Shown in pieces: positions 12,991 to 17,336 of a stretch of 17,336 nucleotides of DNA. The notes below the pieces were generated by a model. It had not been told where the DNA came from. It did not search any database and saw only the letters and a program-made list of their open reading frames with translations. Both the position numbers and the translations under genes were made by a program. Origin of the DNA: Salpingoeca rosetta (lineage: Eukaryota > Opisthokonta > Choanoflagellata > Craspedida > Salpingoecidae); contig NW_004754901.1 in assembly GCF_000188695.1 (NCBI RefSeq), positions 722,597 to 739,932 on the forward strand, written 5' to 3'. The number at the start of each line of letters is the position of its first letter. Position 1 is the stretch's first letter.

Positions 12991-14522
12991 ACCACCTCCT
13001 GCCGTGCACTCGCGGTCAGAGTCAAGCGTAGGCGCCTGGCTTGTGGAAGGTGCAAAACTTGCACCTGCTCGCGGTCGTGCGTGGAAATGTACTCCGAGGC
13101 CGCGTAAGACGACACGGGCACGCACGTGTCCTGGACGCACTTGCGGCAGAGGCGGCCGTGCTGGCGCGTGGGCTCGCAAAGCGAATCCCTTCCTCATCCT
13201 CATCGCACTGCGTGACGGGGCGGCACGACTCGGCCTGGCCGTCGACGGGCTTGAAGGTGGCACCAAGCTCGCACTGGCTGCACACGCGATCACTTGTGGG
13301 GGGGGGGGCTCGGCTGTCTCCTCCTCGCCGGCGTCACACGTGGTGACGGGGAGACAGGGCACGCCCTGGCCAGAAACGGCCTTGTACGTGCCCTTAGGGC
13401 ACTTGTCGCAGACACGGTCGCTGATGAGGTGGGTCACGCCCTGCACCTCCTCAGACCCGGGCGCGCACTCTGTGACATCCTTGCACGGCGTGGGTGGCGG
13501 GATCGCTGTCGTGGTGGTCGTTGGTGCCTGCGCGGCGGGTGAAGCTGGAGCAGGAGCCGTGGGAGCGCGCCTCCGTGTAGTGGCTGGCGGGGCACATCTG
13601 GCAACCCGTGGAGCCGTCACTGGTGCCGGCCGGGCAGTCGCGGCACACGCGGTCCAAGGAACAGCGGGTTGGCGCGGACATCTCCTCCTGGCCGCGCTCG
13701 TACTCCTCAATGGGTGCGCACTTGCTGCCGCCCAATGGATGGGGAGAACTCCGTCACGCTGTCGCACGGCCGACAGTCGGCCGAATCGGCGTCGTAGACG
13801 AGGATGAAGCCTGCGCTGCACTCGCACGTGTCTGTGCAGCCTGGGCAGGAGCGGCGTGCCTCGTCGGCATCCATCTGGCGAATGGTGTCGCGGATGCCAT
13901 CCTCGCCCTGGCCGGAACAGCACACGTCAAGCACCACGTCGAGCTGCTCGTCCATGGCCTCGGCGCACACCATCTCCTCAAACAGCTGCGTGATGAGCTT
14001 GTTGCAGGTGAGCGTGTCGCAGGAGCAGAGGCGGTCCGTGGTGAGCGTGGACGGGATGGTCTCGATGAAGGGCTCCTCGCACACGCTGGTGGGGAAGCAC
14101 GAGGCGCGGTCCGGCAGCGGCTGGTACTCCATGCCGAGGGTGCAGCTCACGCACGAGCGGTCGCGCACGGCACTGCCAGAGACAGACGAACTCCTTCTGG
14201 GCCTGGCTTGCACTCGGTCCAGGGAGAGCACATGGCGTCGGAGGACACGGAGCATGGGGTGGAGGCCCAGGTGCCCATGCCACACATGGTGCATGGCACG
14301 AAGCGGTGGTCCTTGGCGTAGAAGTAATCGAGAGGGCAATCGGCAATGCACGACTGGTGAGGTTGCCGTCGCAGAGGTTGAGGCAGTCGGTGGCGTCTGG
14401 TGGAGTGGCATTCGGCACACCCGTTGGCCGAGCTTATACTTGCCGTCGTCGGGGCACTCGCTGATGCAGCGGCCGTTACTGGAGGTGAGGGTTGGGTCCG
14501 CAGGCCGTGCACTCATCGATGC
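12990..14522 (-). pseudogene. Cysteine-rich TNFR-like repeat region with many frame breaks
   Basis: Clear cysteine-repeat coding on the minus strand jumps between all three frames. In order: IDECTACGPNPHLQ, NGRCISECPDDGKYKLGQ, DATDCLNLCDGNLT, SCIADCPLDYFYAKDHRF, CTLGMEYQPLPDRASC, CSLDRVCRDCPAGTSDG, CKDVTECAPGSEE with DRVCDKCPKGTY, DRVCSQCELGATF, RLCRKCVQDTCVP, CKFCTFHKPGAY. The longest clean stretch is about 14165-13740 and includes a helical Cys-poor insert (CNKLITQLFEEMVCAEA). One switch sits at the G(11) run 13298-13308; most others are not at homopolymers. The exon opens at acceptor 14523. The motif style (DRVC, CPxGTY) matches the cysteine-rich gene at the left end, suggesting paralogy. 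Extracellular location is inferred. Confidence 0.55.
13298..13308. repeat. G(11) homopolymer at a reading-frame switch
   Basis: Eleven G on the plus strand (Pro codons on the minus strand). The coding-like frame changes here between the TAEPPPP end and the DRVCSQCE repeat, consistent with a homopolymer length error or slippage mutation. Confidence 0.8.
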
Positions 14523-14657
14523 CTGGAGAGGGAGGGAGTGGGAGTGGAGGGGGAGGATGGCGTGAGAGGCAATAATGACAACACTATTGTGAGATTGAGG
14601 AACCGTGCACCGCTTCATCATTTCAACGACACACACCCATAAGAGACTTTGAGGACA

Positions 14658-14659
<2 letters not shown>

Positions 14660-14721
<62 letters not shown>
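14660..14721. repeat. (CA)31 microsatellite in an intron
   Basis: A perfect CA run inside the probable intron 14743-14523 of the minus-strand locus, about 22 bases after the donor GTACGT. It is GT on the sense strand. Confidence 0.96.
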
Positions 14722-14723
<2 letters not shown>

Positions 14724-14743
14724 GCCAGCACAAGTAAACGTAC

Positions 14744-15102
14744 CATTGGCTCGTGATGAAGCTATCTTTGAGCACCTGCCACAAGGCGTTGTGCACCGTG
14801 TGGACTGTTGTGCGGTTCTGCTGCACAACCTGCTCCAAGCAGCCGTTTGTGGTGAAGTATGTCTCCCTGAACTCCGTATCCGCGCCGCGGTTCAGCGTTT
14901 TCGCGACGTCATCGACGGGGTCGCGGGCGTACGTGTTGGTGTCGACCATGTTTGCAAATCGCATCGTCGTCTGTTCCAATCGCCACCATGTCACGCTTCC
15001 ACTATCCGCGCACAATGTCGTTGAGCAGCATGTTGTTCGCACACGAGGGCACGCCGTTGATGCTCACGTACGAGCACATGACAGCGAGCGCCCGCGCTTG
15101 TA
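14744..15102 (-). pseudogene. GH3 (beta-xylosidase/glucosidase-like) fragment with in-frame stop and frame break
   Basis: The exon opens at acceptor 15103 (CATGTGCAG). It encodes [20 protein letters not shown] and then LLNDIVRG, matching the well-known GH3 segment 'VMCSYNAVNGVPSCAN..LL.DILRGEW'. A TAG (15004-15002) stands exactly where the Glu of RGEW is expected; GAG to TAG would be one substitution. Trp then follows, and a frame continues through VAIGTDDDA, the region of the GH3 nucleophile Asp. A further frame change leads into TYARDPVDDVAKTLNRGADT, like the conserved HYA..P..A...L.AGTD segment. Roughly 200 upstream residues of a normal GH3 barrel are absent, and the preceding intron leaves no room for them. 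A functional glycosidase is unlikely. Confidence 0.55.
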
Positions 15103-15227
15103 CTGCACATGAGACACATGGCAGAGGGGAGCGGGATGAAGATGAGGAGGTGGGAGGTGAGGGGATGGCGCAGGCATGGTGGCGTGGACGAACGAACAAG
15201 ACTTGTTGATGGGAGGTACATGAGCTG

Positions 15228-15298
15228 ACACACACAGACACACACATACACACATACACCCAAACACACACACACATACACACACATACACACATACA

Positions 15299-15369
<71 letters not shown>
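15228..15369. repeat. (CA)n/(CACATA)n microsatellite at a 5' splice site
   Basis: CACATA units (about 15241-15306) grade into a pure CA run (about 15307-15362). On the sense (minus) strand it begins at the donor of the signal-peptide exon and is GT-rich. Confidence 0.95.
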
Positions 15370-15488
15370 CTTGATCTTGGTGCAATGGACGTGAGCTTGG
15401 AAGACGCTCGCCACGGCGGCTGAACAGCAGCACACAGCACACTGCCACCAACCACAAACAGCAGCGCTGTCACTGCCGTTGCACGCAT
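15370..15488 (-). pseudogene. Probable first exon with signal peptide of the broken minus-strand locus
   Basis: ATG 15488 opens [20 protein letters not shown], a typical signal peptide (short basic start, hydrophobic core, small residues). The exon runs to a donor after CAAG at 15370, followed at once by GTGTGCGTG. Its phase (2) does not match the frame needed by the GH3-like exon downstream (phase 1). An alternative frame from ATG 15457 ([13 protein letters not shown]) does match. This ambiguity fits a frame-shifted locus. Confidence 0.45.
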
Positions 15489-15830
15489 CTCCCTTCTTGT
15501 CTTCTTCCCCACAAAACACAAACACAAACAGAATTGTGCCGAGTCAGCACTTTCTTCTTTGTTGTTGAAAGGGGTTCACTGCTGTGTGATGGAAGGCAGA
15601 CGCACACGCACAGACATGCACAGACACGCACACACACGCACACGCAGGGGCGAACGGCTTGATGGAGCAGTGCTCTGCGTGGAGGAACGAAAGGGAAGGG
15701 GGTAACAACTGCTGTGCTGCTTGCGACCGGGACAAAAGCACGACAAGTGCACGGCAAGCCAGCCAGCAGCCCAGCCAGCAGGCAGTGAACAGCCGCAAAC
15801 AAGTCTCCTTCTGGCCCGTTGCATACATGT
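15489..15830. promoter_or_regulatory. Interval between the minus-strand signal-peptide exon and the plus-strand repeat-protein region
   Basis: About 340 bases with no convincing coding sequence. It holds a short CA/CG-rich tract (15601-15645) and a (CCAG)n-like stretch (15755-15782). Its position suggests a divergent promoter region, but I see no defined element. Confidence 0.35.
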
Positions 15831-16463
15831 GTGACACAAGCCACAAACACTGTCAGTCAGCCCACCGTCTGGCAACAGCATCCAAGATGCACTCGGCAAG
15901 GGCACTGGCAACTTGCGATTGGTGATTGTGGCGTCGTCGCCAGCAACGGCCTCATCTACGGCATCCCTCCCTTTGACGCAACTCCCACCACCTCTGTGCT
16001 CATCATCAGCCCATCAACAACAGCAGTGACAGCAGTGACAGCAGCAGCAACAACAGCAGTGGTTGACACGACCACCATCAACAGTCTGCAAACCGGTTGA
16101 GCCATGTGGGCACTGCAGACGGCGTGCTGGCTGTCTCACAACACCCTCCTCTACGGGTCTGACCACTGATCGCAGCACGAACACAGCAGACACAAGCACG
16201 CTTGGTGGGCTGCTACACGGCGGATGCAAGTGGATCAGCGGCGTGGCTGTGGACAATGGCCTTTTCCTGCCACGGCATTCCATGCAACTCGCCATCCATC
16301 CTCATCGTTGATCCAGCCGCAAGTGCGGTGGACACAACCATACTATCCGTTCCAGAAGTGCTATGGTGGTGTGTTGGCTTGCAACGGCTTGCTGTGTCGC
16401 ATGCCCTGGCTCGTCCATCACATTCCTCCTCGTCGATCCACGGTACTGACACAGGTAGGCGTG

Positions 16464-16499
<36 letters not shown>

Positions 16500-16700
16500 G
16501 GAAGAGAAGTGCATGTTGGGTTGGCACGCACCATGTGCGACTGCTGATGCTTACACGCTTCACCAATCCTGTCTGTTCCATCTCATCACACCACCTCAGT
16601 GAATTCCACGACCGTGACGGCCTCGGTGTGTCCATGTCACTCTTCTCCATGGTGACATTCATTCATTCACATCGGAGCAGTGACGCGTTCCGCCCACACA
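15831..16700 (+). pseudogene. Propeller-like 'NGLIYGIP' repeat protein, frame-broken
   Basis: At least three repeats of a pattern common in choanoflagellate-type proteins (GVxAxNGLIYGIP...VLIIDPST...VDTTTI) can be read. They are GVVASNGLIYGIP, TSVLIISPST and VVDTTTINSL (15928-16094); then TDRSTNTADTSTLGGLL, KWISGVAVDNG, PSILIVDPAASAVDTTIL (16160-16350); then KCYGGVLACNGL (about 16350-16395), VDPR and TDTVNSTTVTA. Frames change within and between repeats. An intron 16455-16599 (ACAG|GTAGGC to CACCTCAG|TG) joins TDT to VNSTTVTA in phase, which supports real gene ancestry. The start is not found, and an earlier repeat end may begin near 15831 (CDTSHK). Function is unknown; it is probably a beta-propeller-like binding protein. 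Pseudogene or poor sequence. Confidence 0.5.
16466..16498 (+). repeat. (TG)n microsatellite in an intron
   Basis: A perfect TG run starting 11 bases after the donor GTAGGC (16455) of the propeller-like gene. It is GT on the sense strand. Confidence 0.95.
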
Positions 16701-16916
16701 AACAGGAACATCCTCGTCACCTTCAGGTCTGTGCATGCATGCGTGTGTGTTTTGACGTGGTGCGATGTGGGGTTCGATGGTCACTGCTGCTGCTGGGTTT
16801 AGAGGTCGGTGTCGCTCACTGCACCACCACTCGCGCTTCTTGTAGCCGCTGCAACCTCACTCCAAACCTGTTGTGGTGCCGCTGCTTGACGTGTGTCTTC
16901 TTTCCCTGTTGTGCAG

Positions 16917-16983
16917 AAGCACTACCGAGTCTGCTCGCTCTTGATGCCATGCGCAACCACCTCCCAAAGCTGCACAACGGCAG
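16917..16983 (+). other. Candidate short exon
   Basis: A strong acceptor (CTTCTTTCCCTGTTGTGCAG, ending 16916) precedes 67 bases ending in CAG|GTGTGG. One frame reads LDAMRNHLPKLHNG, the kind of helical sequence expected of coding DNA. It might be a late exon of the propeller-like gene or belong to the sequence at the right edge. Splice signals are the main evidence. Confidence 0.3.
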
Positions 16984-17188
16984 GTGTGGTGTGATACGCG
17001 TGTGATGTGTTATGTGTTACTGTGTTCCGTGCGTGTGTCTCGTACGTTGCCTCGGAGTCAACTGGTTTTGGTGCTGTGTGAGTATCTGTCTGGATCCACC
17101 TCTCTCACTCACACATACACATCGCCTGTGTCTGCGCGCGTATGCAGGGGCATTGTGTTAGTGTGCGCGTGCCGGTGGTTTGGCGAAG

Positions 17189-17332
17189 AGCGAATGGGTC
17201 GTGAAGGGAAGGTTGGATATGACCCGTCGTGCAAGCAGGCAGAGGAAGAGTTCAACATACACACGCACGGAGCTGACGCTGGAGACCAAGTTTGGGCTCA
17301 TCGTGGAAGGACTTGGCTACCACTCCTTCAGG
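17189..17332 (+). other. Possible partial coding exon at the right edge
   Basis: Two adjacent frames look coding. One, from about 17189, reads GREGKVGYDPSCKQAEEEF. The other, from about 17270, reads ELTLETKFGLIVEGLGYHSF and ends at a possible donor (CTTCAG|GTGTG). A single frame change near 17255 would join them, as in the rest of this right-hand block. The product is not recognised, and the exon may start at ATG 17219 or lie inside a larger gene continuing outside the window. Confidence 0.3.
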
Positions 17333-17336
17333 TGTG

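Noticed and set aside
16740..16800. GGTTCGA-like string that could be a tRNA T-arm
   Set aside because: No matching acceptor stem, anticodon arm or D-arm could be formed around it.

Overview
The window looks like draft nuclear DNA of a gene-dense unicellular eukaryote. Coding sequence is GC-rich, introns are short with GT-AG ends, (GT)n/(CA)n microsatellites are everywhere, and there is one assembly gap (N, 3162-3510). The protein types are cysteine-rich TNFR-like repeats joined to HYR/DUF5011-like modules, a TIR-like/kinesin-light-chain TPR/PH fusion, and 'NGLIYGIP' propeller-like repeats. Together these suggest a choanoflagellate, with Salpingoeca rosetta as my best guess. That is inference from style and architecture; no search was run.

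Layout. (A) 3813 to 1, minus: a modular secreted or membrane protein, running off the left edge. It is rebuilt here as seven exons, and all six splice junctions agree in phase. (B) 4442-6649, plus: a large single-exon F-box/LRR-like protein, divergent from A across a short shared upstream region. Its first exon-like piece (from 4242) lies in a different frame. (C) 8329-11193, plus: a two-exon gene for an 861-residue TIR-like + nine TPR + PH protein. It follows 1.7 kb of pyrimidine-rich non-coding DNA. (D) 15488 to about 11406, minus: coding-like sequence that changes frame every 50-150 bases. It holds a signal-peptide exon, a GH3 glycosidase fragment, a cysteine-rich region related to A, and an unrecognised tail. 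(E) about 15830-16700, plus: propeller-like repeats, also frame-broken. (F) possible exons at the right edge.

The most striking global pattern is the split in reading-frame integrity. Genes A-C (1-11.2 kb) read cleanly, while D-F (11.4-17.3 kb) are full of frame changes. That means either a block of decayed genes or a low-quality contig. The second pattern is the microsatellites: nearly all arrays have GT on the sense strand and start at or just after a 5' splice site or a stop codon.

The genes do not form an obvious pathway. A and D look like paralogous extracellular or surface proteins. C is a plausible intracellular immune- or stress-type sensor. B is a plausible ubiquitin-ligase adaptor.
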